NCBI GenBank assembly: GCA_028095005.1
Contig: CM051460.1
Coordinates: forward strand, 79,811,676-79,875,675
Reading direction: 5' to 3'
Source: Rhynchospora pubera
Lineage: Eukaryota > Streptophyta > Magnoliopsida > Poales > Cyperaceae
DNA length: 64,000 nucleotides
Positions 1-14,000 of this stretch are shown here, piece by piece. Position 1 is the stretch's first letter. Each line of letters opens with the position of its first letter. The notes under the pieces were generated by a model, which was not told the origin of the DNA, made no database searches, and saw only the letters and a program-made list of their open reading frames with translations. The translations under genes and the position numbers were made by a program.

Positions 1-842
1 TCCATCCACATTTGATCAATTTAAAAATACTATCTACTTCAACAGAAATTAAAAGGCACTATTCTAAATTTAGAGCAGAAACTCTTTCAATCCGACCATG
101 TAATTAAATACCCATGAAAGATAATTTCATTTAAGGAAACTTTTCTTTTAAAGCCTTATTTCAGAAAATGAACAGTGAAATCAACTTCATCAAGGTCATT
201 TCTGATATTTTAAATAAAATCATACTCTAGTGAGTAGTTTTCAGTAAGGACAGTAAGTTACTCCAAAATATGGGAGCCTTTTTTAAAAAAATTCAAAATA
301 AGGGGGCTTGTCAGAAGTTCCATGGTAATATGTGGATTCAACTTTGAAAAATATCAGAAGTTCCATGGCTCAATTCTTTGGCCACTTATACAGGAACAAA
401 TACTGAAATCAGTCTCAGTTTTAGTGTTTATTTGGTGAATTTGTTCACAAATATAATAAAAAAAAAAGTCTTTAGAATATTGCAAAACTTCTTACCTCAA
501 ATTACAGCCTTGACCTCAGTAGCACAACAACGGTTTTGTTGAAAGCATCATATTTTGATCTTCACAAATTTCTGTAGCAAGTCAATCATATCCCTGCCCC
601 CAGCCCCCAGCCCCCATGTATTTGACCATCGAAGTTGTAATAGAAGTGAAGTGTTTGGCAATTTTTCGTATTTCGGAGGCCTCACCATCGTTCTAAAACT
701 GAAGCTAAATAAAATTAGGAAGTTGACCAGATCGACACAAACAATGTACTAGTATGACTCAAGCTGATGTAAAATGTGCAATTAAAACTATGAACAAACT
801 CTTTTACACTTCACTTATTTCCAAATGTAATTTCTCCATTTA
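1..842. other. No gene seen; probable 3' flank of the DUF547 gene
   Basis: AT-rich sequence downstream of the stop codon of the minus-strand DUF547 fragment. It probably holds that gene's 3' UTR and flank. Short open frames here match no family I know. A cytosine-rich run lies near 596-615. Confidence 0.4.
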
Positions 843-1247
843 TTATATGGCCAGCAGATATCTGAATCTGAACTTGTAAGGTAAAACTTGTACCGAATAG
901 GTGTTACATTTACTAATCTGAATGCATCTAACCGCATCACCCCTCATGTGGTCTGGTAGTTGCATGCAAATCCAGTCCATAAGTGATTCCATGTCTTTCA
1001 CGAAATCAGAAATTCCCTTCCCTCCAATCAATCCCTCTCTTTCATTTTAAACTTTAAAGAAAATAACCAAGGAGAAGAAAAATGCTACTATAGCTGACTG
1101 TAACAGTACTGAATCCAGCAAATACCAGTGAAGTAACTTGGGTATGGCGAGCTTGCTAGGGTTGGAGATGCCTATCGAAGCTTGCAAGAAGTCTTTCTTA
1201 GCTGTCTCCAGCTGTTGCTCCACATGAGATGGTGCGTACACTCTTAC
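843..1247 (-). pseudogene. C-terminal two exons of a DUF547-domain protein (partial gene)
   Basis: Two minus-strand exons encode the C-terminus of a plant DUF547 protein, the family with an N-terminal leucine zipper often annotated as ternary complex factor MIP1. The upstream exon (about 1247-1110) reads VRVYAPSHVEQQLETAKKDF and then a PKLLHWYLLD segment. It follows a pyrimidine-rich acceptor and ends at a GT donor. The last exon (about 1016-843) reads KDMESLMDWICMQLP and ends in YKFRFRYLLAI plus stop, typical of the family C-terminus. The modelled splice is in frame, but the second acceptor is purine-rich and weak. I found no upstream exons for the rest of the domain between 1248 and the satellite at 2290, so the gene is probably truncated. 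A very long intron is the alternative. The family's biochemical role is not established. Confidence 0.7.
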
Positions 1248-1259
1248 CTTCAATGACAA

Positions 1260-1797
1260 AACAGAGTAGCAGGGGTTTTTATGTTAGAGAAAAGTTCTGT
1301 TTTGATTGCAACCAACCAAGATTTAAGACATAATAACAATGCCTGATTCATAGTCTAATTTTACATATGAAAACAGTCAAACTCGTCACATGTGAACATA
1401 TAAGGCATTGTCAAATTTTTGTAGGCTTATTCATCATATCATGGAACCTTAATAGAGAATAAGAGATGCATGACTAAAAAAAAAAATTTGCTAGAAGAAA
1501 GGACCACACAACTAACATTTTTGGAGCAAAGCAAATTCACATAAAGGGTCCAATTGTGCAGGACTTTAAACACAATATAATACAAAACTAAGTCGTCTCC
1601 AAACAAAATCCATTAGTCCCCAGTAATAGTAGACGGCACCAGTGACAAACCTTAATTAGGTATACAGATCTTTAATAACCAATTGCTAGACCGGGTCATT
1701 TGCAAACTGGGAATGGCCAGCTATATTCAACCCTTGTTAGTTGGTATCTATCCCCATTCTCCTAGCCTCCATACCACACCATTGACTTTCTTACCAG
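1260..1797. other. Unassigned sequence between DUF547 exons and HSP70 fragment
   Basis: About 540 bp with no recognisable coding potential on either strand. If the DUF547 gene were intact, its missing exons should begin here; I see none. Confidence 0.35.
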
Positions 1798-2103
1798 TTA
1801 GAAGAAATTGGGATTGATCTTGGCACCACCTACTCGTGCGTGGCCGTGTGGCAGAAAAACCGTGTGGAGAACATTCCCGATGACCAGGGCAACCTTATCT
1901 CGTTGCTGATCGGGGTTGGTCGGGAGGAGGATTGGGATTGGGGCGGGGATGGCATCGGAGGAAGAGGCGGATTGGTTGGAGAAGAGAAAGGAGTTGCAGG
2001 AGGTGAGGTGGGGTTTGCGGCGGAGGAGGAGAAGAGAAGGGGAGCCGCGAGAACGCGCCGACGGAGAGGCGTCGGAAGGGATCAAGGCTCTAGGAGAAGC
2101 TAG
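1798..2103 (+). pseudogene. HSP70 N-terminal fragment running into an unrelated purine-rich frame
   Basis: The plus frame reads GIDLGTTYSCVAVWQKNRVE and then NIPDDQGN. This is the first phosphate-binding loop and nearby strand of the HSP70 ATPase domain (family form: GIDLGTTYSCVGVW...DQGN). Homology covers about 30 codons (roughly 1807-1893) and stops abruptly after DQGN, where HSP70s continue RTTPSYVAF. The frame stays open to 2103 but becomes an Arg/Gly/Glu-rich, low-complexity string. No rest of an HSP70 follows; a satellite monomer begins at about 2290. The bases just before the match end in a pyrimidine-rich tract and CAG, like a splice acceptor, so a captured or rearranged exon is possible. 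It cannot encode a working chaperone. Confidence 0.75.
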
Positions 2104-2289
2104 AATAGCAGAACGAGGGAGAGAGAAAGAAAGAGGCGATCGCTGAGGGAAACAAATAGACGATCAGATGACATAATTCATTCTACGTTGAGCACCAACA
2201 CAACTCTTAAATCTTTAACTTTTTGAAATATATCAAATTTTCCCAATAAAAAATTGCTCGCACATTGAGCGGGCATTACTGCTAGTTAT

Positions 2290-2418
2290 AAAAAAATTAC
2301 TTAAAATAAATCAAAAAACGATTGAAATTCTCAAATGATGCTCAGAATTTTATTATCTTCACTTTATATGCGTAATTACCATGTATAATCCGATTTTCTT
2401 GAATAAATAATATATGAA
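2290..2418 (+). repeat. First, truncated satellite monomer (172-bp family)
   Basis: A partial monomer of the same family as the big array, matching the stretch from the attgaaatgctcaaatgatg region through taattaccatgtataatcc. It is cut at 2418 by the Mutator-like element and continues after 5031. It marks the left edge of the original array. Confidence 0.85.
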
Positions 2419-2705
2419 GGGATAATTAGTTTTATGCCATGTGAATTTTCTTAATTAGGAAATTATCATTATTAAATATCTAATCAAATTTATGCCATTA
2501 TAGAATTACTAAAATTAGTTCTATGCCATTATTTTTCCAAAAACATACTAAATTCTAAAAATGTCATTATCAAAATTGTCATTAATTTTTCCAATAACCA
2601 AATTAACCCTCATTAAAAATAAACAGCGTTCATGTTTATCAAATTAAATTTGATAATGAATTTTCTTTCCTGCTCATTTCAAATTTGTATGAATCCTAAT
2701 GAATT

Positions 2706-2707
<2 letters not shown>

Positions 2708-2798
<91 letters not shown>
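2708..2798. repeat. (TA)n microsatellite
   Basis: About 45 uninterrupted TA units in the left arm of the Mutator-like element. The copies of gaattcttat on both sides are near-duplicates. Confidence 0.95.
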
Positions 2799-2802
<4 letters not shown>

Positions 2803-2826
2803 ATAGAATTGAATTCTTATATTGGA

Positions 2827-4656
2827 ACACATGTTAGGAACTCAAATTCACGTGCAATTTTAATTTTTAGTAACATTTAACAAGGAATTAATACGCACAA
2901 TTAACAGATCTAGTCATTCAAGTGATTAACATCATAAAAGGAGAAACGGTAGGAGGTTACCTCTTCCGAAATCGTATCCGGAAGGCTCGAATCCAATCTT
3001 TTGGAGTCGGTGGCGTGCTCATCTCTTCACGGCTGCCTCCGGTTGCCTCGAGTCCACCTAGGAGATTAACCAAGGTCTCTAGACAAGTGCTAGCTTGTCC
3101 GAGACGATCGCTAATTCCCTATTTCCTTCGCGTGCGATTAACTGATTAATACATGGAAGGAAGAGCTCAACGCATGAGCTATTGAGAGAGATTAAGAGCT
3201 AAAATTTGGAGAAACAAATTTTCTCCTCTGTGAACAGTGCGTGAACAGTGCGGCCATGGAGGAAGAGAGAGAGAGAAAAATTCTACTAGCTTGTTCCCAA
3301 AGAAACAACCTCTATGTATATGGAACGTTTCCATAATTAGGTTTCTCTCTTCCTATTTTCTCGTGGACGAAATTGCCCCTATTGTGGCTGAAATTTTCAG
3401 CCCTCATGTGGGCCGGGCCATATGATATAATGGCCCATTAAATTAAAATGCCAATTAGCATATAATGGGCCGGGCCATATGATATAATGGTCCATTAAAT
3501 TCGTCTCATATCGGACTTTTCAGTTAACTGATTAACTAAAATGCCAATTAGCTCGGTATAATAAATATGCGTTGAACTAACTTAATTATTAACAAATTAA
3601 TAATTAATTTGGAATTAGCATATGCATTATATTATTTCTATATATGATCCATTTGAGTTAATTAATTATAACTGTTCATAACGGTATATAATTAATTAAT
3701 CAACTTATCATATATTCGCAATACTCGCTACTGCAAATAAATAAATAATGCACGTATAGTTAAAGTCCTATTTGTGTGACCCTTTGAGGATTTATGCTTT
3801 GTTGGCCATGGAAAATAAATCACTATTTATTTCCAATAATCATAAGTGGTATCTAGCAACACGTTATGATTCCCAATTCGCATAAATAAATACTGTACCA
3901 ATACAATACTTCAATCCTGCATAAGAAATGGTATCTTATTGTTTTGATTCTTATGTCACATGATATCCTTGTATAATCCAAGATAGGAATGTGTCATTCT
4001 TGCAGATTATACGTTTCTTGATCTAGAGTTGGTCGCCTAGTTGCGCGCATACGATCCAACTCCATCAAGGGGCCCAGTAGATATCATCACTCACTAGGTG
4101 AACTAATGAGGGACATACGGTTATCTTGATGAACAGTTTCTCCCCGCACAATTCAAGAGAACATAAATAAAGTCTGTATAGCAGCCTTTATCAGGAATCA
4201 GCGTTAGACGATATTTATAGAACCTATCCTCATGTGGAGAAACTGAATCATCTCAAACTCAGAATCAAACACGTATGAAATATATAATGACACATAATAC
4301 AATCCATATATTTATTTCATTGGGTCATGTCCTGTGCTATGTTCCAATAACATACAGATAAGCAATTAAGTCGGTAACTCTTTACCTATGATTTGTAGAA
4401 CATAATCATCACTTAACTTACATACTAGTCTTATATGATAATTAATGTTCCTTGTTAATTATCAAGACTATGGACTCTTTAGAGATATTATTGTCATTCT
4501 AACGAATGATCCACAGAGATCTACAATTCAGATCCTCAACCTGAATGATCTGTCAATAATAAACTCTAGGAACAAATGATCAAGTATCATCAATAACATA
4601 AACTAAAATAATAGCCACCAACTGATTGGCTTCTAGGACATATCGCTAACAACACA
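2827..4656 (-). mobile_element. Solo LTR of a Ty1-copia (Angela-like) retrotransposon, LTR 2832-4651
   Basis: A 1820-bp unit starts TGTTAGGAAC and ends CGCTAACA, so it has TG...CA termini with a 6-bp inverted repeat. It is flanked by the perfect 5-bp duplication ACACA (2827-2831 and 4652-4656). There is no primer-binding site, polypurine tract or gag/pol, hence a solo LTR left by LTR-LTR recombination. On the minus strand it opens tgttagcgatatgtcctaga, the style of Angela-type copia LTRs, which are also unusually long (1.7-1.9 kb). A roughly 57-bp internal duplication with gggccgggccatatgata occurs near 3411 and 3468. Confidence 0.88.
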
Positions 4657-5030
4657 TATATGCACATGATAGATAGTCACTTTAATTCTAAACATAAAAC
4701 AAAACATCACTATAATAATGCTTATTTATTTCTTTCACATAAAAACTAATAATATATTACAAATTAGAATTTTCAATAATTTGTATTAAGTTGATAAAAC
4801 TAATTGTTAATGATATTTAATGACATAAAACTATTTATATCTTTTGCGATGGCATTTTACTAATTTTTTAATTTTATAGTGGCATATTTAAAAGGGTAAA
4901 TTTGTCAAATAATTCTCCGATGGCAAAAAAATAATTTTTATAATTTTATAGTGGCAAAAAAATAATTTGACGTTTAGTGATGGCATATCCCTAATTTCAA
5001 ATATTTACAGTGGCATAATCTAAATCACCC

Positions 5031-8000
5031 ATATATGAACCATATTCTAGACAGTATAAATAGTATAAATGTTGATTATTGTGTTGAAATAACTTAGAAT
5101 GAATCCATAAACTATTGAAATGCTCAAATGATTCTCCGAATTGTATTATCTGCAATTTATATGCATAATTACCATGTATAATCAAATCTTCTTGAATGAA
5201 TAACATATGAATCATATTCTAGACAGTACAAAGAGTTTAAATGTAGATTATTCTAATGAAATGATAAAGAATAAATTCAGAAACGATTGAAATGCTCAAA
5301 TAATACTCAGAATTGAATTATGTGCACTTTATATGCTTAATTACCATGTATAATCCAATCTTCTTGAATAAAAAATATATGAATCATATTCAGGACATTA
5401 TAAAGATTTTAAATGTAGATTATTATGATGAAATTACTTAGAATTAATCCAGAAACGATTGAATGCTGAAATTATGCTCAGCATTGCGTTATTTGCAATT
5501 TATATGCGTAATTACCATATATAATCTAATATTCTTGATTAAATAACATATGAATCATATTACAGACTCTATAAAGAGTTTCAATGTAGACTATTGTGAT
5601 GAAATGACTTAGAATAAATTAACAAACAATTGAAATGCTCAAATGCTGCTAAGAATTGCATTTTTTGCAATTTATATGCGTAATTAACATGTACAATCCA
5701 ATCTTCTTGAATAAATAATAAATGAACCATATTCTAGATAGTATAAAGAGTTTAAATGAAGATTATTGTGATGAAATGACTTAGAATGAATCCAGAAATG
5801 ATTGAAAAGCTCAGATGATGCTTTGAATTGCATTATATGCACTTTATATGCTTAATTACCATCTATTATTCAATCTTCTTGAATAAATAACATATGAATC
5901 ATATTCTAGACATTATAAAGAGTTTAAATATAGATTATTGTGATGAAATGACTTAGAATGAATCCATAAACGACTGAAATGTTCAAATGATGCTCTGAAT
6001 TGTATTACCATCTATATGCGTAAAGCGTAATTACCATGTATAATCTAATCTTTTTGAATAAAGTACATATCAATCATATTCTAGATAATACAAAGAGTTT
6101 AAATGTAGATTATTGTGTTGAAACGACTAAGAATGAATCCATAAACGATTGAAATGCTCATAATGACATTATTTGCACTTTATATGGGTAATTACCATTT
6201 ATAATACAATGTTCGTGAAGAAATAACATATCAATCTTATTCTAGACAGTATAAAAAGTTTATATGAAGATTGTTCTGATAAAATGACATTGAATGAATA
6301 CAGAAACGATTGAAATGCTCAAATGATGCTCAGAATTGCATTGTAAGCACTTTGTATGTGTAATTACCTTGTATAATCCAATATTCTTGAATAAATAACA
6401 TATGAATCAAACTCTAGACAGTATAAAGAGTTTAAATATAGATTATTGTGATGAAATAACTTAGAATGACATTATCTGCACTTTATATGTTTAATTACCA
6501 TGTATAATCAAATCTTCTTCAATAAATAACTTATGAATCGTATTCTAGACAATATAAAGAGCTCCAATGTAGAACACTATGACGAAATGACTTAGAATGA
6601 ATCAAGAAATGATAGAAATGCTCAAATGAGGCCCAGAATTGGATTATCTACACTTTATATGAACAATTACCATGTATAATCCGATCTTCTTGAAGAAATA
6701 ACATATGAATCATATTCTAGATAGAATAAGGAGTTTAAATGTAGATTAGTTTGATGAAATGACTAAGAATGAATCATGAAATGATTAGAATGTTCAAATG
6801 ATGCTTAATTACCACGTATAATTCAATCTTCTTCAATAAATAACATATGAGTCATATGTTGCTCAAATGATGCTCAGAATTATATTATCTGCATTTTATA
6901 TGCAAAAGTACCATGAAATCTCCATACAGACCAAATTTTATATATTTTTTAAATTTAAAAAAAATATGAGTCATATTCACTTAGAATAAATGAAGAAACC
7001 ATTAAAATGCTCAAATGATGCTCTGAATTGCATTATCTGCGCTTTATATGCATAATTACCATGTATAATCAATCTTCTGAAATAAATATATATGAGTCAT
7101 ATTCTAGTCAGTACAAAGAGTTTCAATGTAGATTATTGTGATAAAGTGACTTAGAATGAATCCAGAAATGATTGAAATTCTCAAATGCAGTTCAGAATTG
7201 GATTATGTGCACTTTATATGCTTAATTACCATGTATATTCCAATCTTCTTGAATAAATAACATATAAATTATATTCAAGACATTATAAAGAGTTTAAATG
7301 TAGATTATTGTTATGGCATGACTTAGAATGAATCTATAAATGATTGAAATGCTCAAATTATGCCCAGAATTGAAATATTCACAAGGAATAAATCCAGAAA
7401 CTATTGAAATGATCGAATGATGCTTACAATTGCAATATCTGCAATTTATATAAGTAATTACCACGTATAATCCAATCTTCCTGAATACATAATGTATGAA
7501 TAATATTGTAGACAGTATAAAGAGTTCAAATGTAGATTATTGAATGAAATTACTTTGAATGAATCAAGAAACGTTTGAAATGCTAAAATAATGCTCAGAA
7601 TTGCAATATTTGCATCTTATAAGCGTAAATGCCAGGTATAATCAAATATTCCTCAATAAATATTATATGAATCATATTATAGAGAGTGTAAATAGTTTAA
7701 ATGTAGATTATTCTGATAAAATGACTTAGAATGAATCCAGAAACGATTCAAATACTTAAATGATGGTCATAATAGCTCTGTCCGCCGTTTATATGAGTAA
7801 TTACCACGTATAATCCAATCTTCTTGAATAAATAATATAGGAATCATATTCCAGATAGTATAAAGAGTTTAAATGTAAATTATTGTGATGAAATGACTTA
7901 GAATGAATCAAGAAACGACATAAATGTGCAAATGATGATCAGAATTGCATTATCTGCACTTTATATGCGTAATTACCTTGTATTATCCAATCTTCTTTGA

Positions 8001-11000
8001 ATAAATAACATATGAATCATATTCTACACAGTATAAAGAAATTAAATGTAGATTATTGTAATTAATTGACGAAGAAAAAAAAACAGAAATGATTAATATG
8101 CTCAAATAATGCCCAAAATTGCATTACTTGCCATTTATATGCGTAATTACAATTTACAATCCAATATTCTTGAATAAATAACATATCAATCATATTCTAG
8201 ACAGTATAAATAGTTTAAATTTTGAGTATTGGGATGAAATGACTTAGAATGAATCCAGAAACTATTGAAATGCTCAAAGCATGCTCAGAATTGCATTATT
8301 TACAATTTATGTGCTTAATTACCATGTTTAATCTGATCTTCTAGAATAAATAGCATATGAATAAAATTATAGACATTATAAAGAGATTAAATGTAGATTA
8401 TTATGATGAAATGAATTAGATTAAATCTAGAAAGGATTGAAATGCTCAAATAATGCTCCAAATTGCATTATCTGCACTTTATATGTGTAATTACCATGTA
8501 TAATCAAATTTTCTTCAATAAATAACATATGAATTATATTCCAAACATTATAAAGGGTTTTAATATAGATTACTGTGAATAAATGATATAGAATGAATCA
8601 AGAAACAATTTCAATACTCAACTGATGCTCAGAATTGCATTATCTGCAGCTTATACGCTTAATTACCATGTATAATCCAATATTCTTGAATAAACAACAT
8701 ATGAACCATATTTTAGACAGTATAAAGAGTTTAAATTAAGATATTTGTCATGAATTGACTAGCAATGAATCTAGAAACAAATGAAATGCTCAAACGATGA
8801 TCAGAATTGCATTATCTGCACTTTATATGCGTAATTAACTCCCAAAATCCAATCTTCTTGAATAAATTATTTATGAAACATATTCTAGAGAGTAAAAAGG
8901 GTTTAAATGTAGAATATTGTGATAAATAACTTAGAATGAATCATGAAACAACTGAAATGCTCAAATGATCCTCAAAATTACATTATCTGCACTTTATACG
9001 CGTAACTACCTTGTATAATCCAATTTTATTAGAATAAATAACATATGAATTATATTCTAGAGAGTATGAAGAATTTCAATATAGATTATTGTGATAAAAT
9101 GACTTACAATGACTACAGAAACGACTAAAATGCACAAATGATGCTCAGAATTGCATTATTTGCAATTTATATGCGTAATTACGATGTATAAATCGTATTT
9201 CTTGAATAAATAACATATGAATCATATTCTAGACAGTATAAATAGTTTAAATGTAGGTTGTTGTGACGAAAAGACTTAGGATTAATCACGAAACTATTTA
9301 AATGCTCAAATTATGCTTTGAATTGCATTATCAGCAATTTATATGCATAATTAACATGTATAATCCAATCTTCTGGAATAAATAAAATATGAATAATATT
9401 CTAACCAGTATAAAGACTTTAAATGTAGTCTATTGTGATAAAATGACTTAGAATGAATCCAGAAACAATTGAAATGCTCAAATGATGCTAAAAATTGCAT
9501 TATATGCACTTTATATGCTTAATTACCATATATAATCTAATGTTCTTGAATAAATAACTTAAGAAACGATTAAAATGCTCAAATAATGCTCAGAATTGCA
9601 TTATTTGTAATTTATTAGCGTAATTGCCAAGTACAATCCAATTTTTTTAAATAAAAGACAAATGAATCATATCCTAGACTGTATAAAGAGTTTAAATGTA
9701 GATTATTTTGATGAAATGACTTAGAATGAATGAAGAAACCATTGACATGCTCAAATGATGCTCTGAATTGCATTATCTGCACTTTATATGCGTAATTACC
9801 GTGTATAATCCAATCTTCTTAAATAAATTATATATGAGTCATATTCTAGTCAGTACAAAGAGTTTCAATGTAGATTATTGAGATAAAGTGACTTAGAATG
9901 AATCCAGAAATGATTGAAATACTCAAATGCAGTTCAGGATTGCATTATCTGCACTTTATATGTGTAATTACCATGTAAAATCACATTTTCTTCAGTAAAT
10001 AACATATGAATCGTAATCCAAACATTATAAGGAGTTTTAATGTAGATTACTGTAAATAAATGACTTAGAATGAATCAAGAAACGATTGCAATACTCAACT
10101 GATGCTCAGAATTGCATTATCTGCAACTTAAATGCGTAATTACCATGTATAATCCAATATTCTTGAAAAAATAACATATGAACCATATTCTTGACAGTAT
10201 AAAGAGTTTAAATTTAGATATTTGTGATAAAATGACTAAGAATGAATCCAGAAACGATTGAAATGCTCAAACGATGATCAGAATTGCATTATCTGCACTT
10301 TGTATGCGTAATTAACTCCTAAAATCCAATCTTCTTGAGTAAATTATATATGAAAGATATTATAGTGAGTAAAAAGGGTTTAAATGTTGAATATTGTGAT
10401 AAATAACTTAGAATGAATCATGAAAAGACTGAAATGCTCAAATGATCCTCAAAATTGCATTATCTGCACTTTATATGCGTAATTATCTTGTATAATCCAA
10501 TTTTCTTTGCATAAATAACATATGAATTATATTCTAGACAGTATGAAGAATTTAAATATAGATTATTGTGAGAAAATGGCTTACAATGAATACAGAAAGG
10601 ACTGAAATGCACAAATGATGCTCAGAATTGCATTATTTGCAATTTATATGCATAATTACCATGTACAAATCGTATTTCTTGAATAAATAACATGTGAATC
10701 ATATTCTGGACAGTATAAATAAAGAGTTTAAATGTAGGTTGTTGTGACGAAAAGACTTAGGATGAATCACGAAACTATTTAAATGCTCACATTATGCTTT
10801 GACTTGCATTATCAGCACTTTATATGCATAATTAACATGTATAACCAATCTTCTGGAATAAATAAAATATGAATAATATTCTAACCAGTATATAGACTTT
10901 AAATGTAGTCTATTGTGATCAAATGACTTAGAATGAATCCAGAAACAATTGAAATGCTCAAATGATGCTAAGAATTGTATTATATGCACTTTATATGCTT

Positions 11001-14000
11001 AATTACCATATATATTCCAATCTTCTTGAATAAATAACATAAGAAACGATTGAAATGCTCAAATGATGTCCAAAATTGTATTATTTGCAATTTATATTTG
11101 TAATTACAATTTATAATCAAATATTCTTGAATAAATAACATTATAGACAATATAAATAGTTTGAATGTAGAGTATTGGGATCAAATGACTTAGAATGAAT
11201 CCGAAAACTATTGAAATGCTCAAAGCTTGCTCAGAATTGCATTAATTGAATTTTATGTGCGTAAATACAATTTATAATCTGATTTTTTTGAATAAATAAC
11301 ATATGAATAAAATTCTAGACAATATAAAGAGTTTAAATGTAGATTACTGGGCTGAAATGACTTATAATGAATCCTGAAACCATTGAAATGCTCAAAGTAT
11401 TCTCAGAATTGCCTTATTTCCATTTATGTGCGTAATTACTATGTTATAGACATTATAAAAATTTTAAAAGTAGATTATTGTGATAAAATGACTTAGATTG
11501 AATCCAGAAATGACGGAAATGATCAAATGATGCTCCGAATTGCATTATCAGCACTTTATATGTTTTATTACCATGTATAATCAATTTTTTTTTAATAAAT
11601 AACATATGAATCGTATTCTAAAAAGTATAAAGATGTTCGATGTATATAACGGTGATGGAATGACTTAAAATGAATCAAGAAACTATTGAAATACTCAAAT
11701 GATGCTCATAATTCATTAAGTGCACTTTATATGCCTAATTACCATGCATAATCCAATATTCTTGAATAAATAACATATGAACCATATTGTAGACAGTATA
11801 AAGAGTTTAAATGTAGATTATTGTGATGAAATGACTCAGAATGAATTCAGAAACGATTGAAATACTAAAATGATGGTAAGAATTGCATTATCTTCATTTT
11901 ATATGCATAATTACCAGATATAATCCATTCTTCTTGAATAAATAATAGATGAATCATATTCTAGATAATATAAAGAGTTTAAATGTAGATTATTGTGAAT
12001 GACTTCGAATGAATCCAGAAATTACTGAAATGCTCAAATGATGCTCAGAATTGCATTATCTGCAATTTATATCCACAATTACCATGTTTAATTCAATTGT
12101 TTTAAATAAATAACATATGAATCATAATCTAGACAGTATAAAGAGTCTAAAAATGGAGATTATTGCGATGAAATGATTTAAAACTACTCCAGAAATGATT
12201 TAAAAGCTCGAACGATGCTCAGAATTGCATTATCTGCACTTTATATTCGTAGTTAACACGTATAATCCAATCTTCTTGAATAAATAATATATGAATCATA
12301 TTTTAGATAGTATGAGAAATTTAAATATTGATTATTCTGAAAAAAAATTACTTACAATGAATTCAGAAACGATTAAAATCCTCAAATGATGCTCCGAATT
12401 GCATTATTTGCAATTTATTAGCGTAATTACCAAGTGCAATCCAATTTTTTGAATAAAAGACAAATACATCATATTCTAGACAGTATAAAGAGTTTAATTG
12501 TAGATAATTCTGATGAAATGATTTAGCATGAATGAAGAAACCATTGAAATGCTCAAATGAAGCTCGGAATTGCATTATCTGCGCTTTATATGCATAATTA
12601 CCTTGTATAATCCAATCTTCTTAAATAAATATATATGAGTCATATTCTAGTCAGTACAAAGAGTTTCAATGTAGATTATTGTGATAAAGTGACTTAGAGT
12701 GAATCCAGAAATGATTGAAATACTCAAATGCAGTTCAGAATTGGATTATGTGCACTTTATATGCTTAATTACCATGTATATTCATATCAGCTTGAATAAA
12801 TAACATATAAATCATATTCAAGACATTATAAAGAGTTTAAATGTAGATTATTGTTATGACATGAATGAATCCAGAAACGATTGAAATGATCGAATGATGC
12901 TTACAATTGCATTATCTGCAATTTATATACGTAATTACCACGTATAATCCAATCTTCCTGAATACATAATGTATGAATTATAAAGAGTTCAAATGTAGAT
13001 TATTGAATGAAATTACTTTGAATGAATCAAGAAACGATTGAAATGCTAAAATAATGCTCAGAATTGCAATATTTGCATCTTATAAGCGTAAATGCCAGGT
13101 ATAATCAAATATTCCTCAATAAATAATATATGAATCATATTATAGATAGTATAAATAGTTTAAATGTAGATTATTCTGATAAAATGACTTAGAATGAATT
13201 CAGAAACGATTGAAATGCTTAAATGATGGTCATAATAGCTCTAATCCACCGTTTATATGAGTAATTACCACGTATAATCCAATCTTCTTGAATAAATAAT
13301 ATAGGAATCATATTCCAGATAGTATAATAAAGAGTTTAAATGTAAATTATTCTGATGAAATGACTTCGAATGTATCAAGAAACGACATAAATGTGCAAAT
13401 GATGATCAGCACTTTATATGCGTAATTACATTGCATTATCCAATCTTCTTTGAATAAATAAGATATGAATCATATTCTACAGAGTATAAACAAATTAAAG
13501 GTAGATTATTGTAATTAAATGACGTAGAAAAAAATCAGAAATGATTGAAATGCTCAAATGGTGCCCAAAATTGCATTATTTGCAATTTATATGCGTAATT
13601 ACAATTTCTAATCCAATGTTCTTGAATAAATAACATATCAATCATATTCTAGACAGTATAAATAGTTTAAATTTTGAGTATTGGGATGAAATGACTTAGA
13701 ATGAATCCAGAAACTATTGAAATGCTCAACGCATGCTCAGAATTGCATTATTTACAATTTTTGTGCTTAATTACCATGTTTAATCTGATCTTCTACAATA
13801 AATAGCATATGAATAAAATTATAGACATTATAAAGAGATTAAATGTAGATTATTATGATGAAATGAATTAGATTAAATCCAGAAAGGATTGAAATGCTCA
13901 AATAATGCTCCAAATTGCATTATCTGCACTCTATATGTGTAATTACCATGTATAATCAAATTTTCTTCATTAAATAACATATGAATCGCATTCCAAACAT

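Larger units (their letters stand above)
2410..5039. mobile_element. Non-autonomous Mutator-like element with 9-bp TSD (element 2419-5030)
   Basis: The 9-bp duplication ATATATGAA lies at 2410-2418 and 5031-5039, and the satellite is continuous across it once the insert is removed. The ends are diverged inverted repeats: the left end starts gggataattagttttatgcc and the right end, reverse-complemented, starts gggtgatttagattatgcc. Both arms repeat short atgccat...aaaatta units. A 9-bp TSD with long, loose TIRs fits the Mutator (MULE) superfamily. There is no transposase. Without the nested solo LTR the element is about 790 bp. Confidence 0.8.

Noticed and set aside
1798..2103. A functional HSP70 gene starting here
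   Set aside because: Only about 30 codons match, and the remainder of the ATPase domain is absent.
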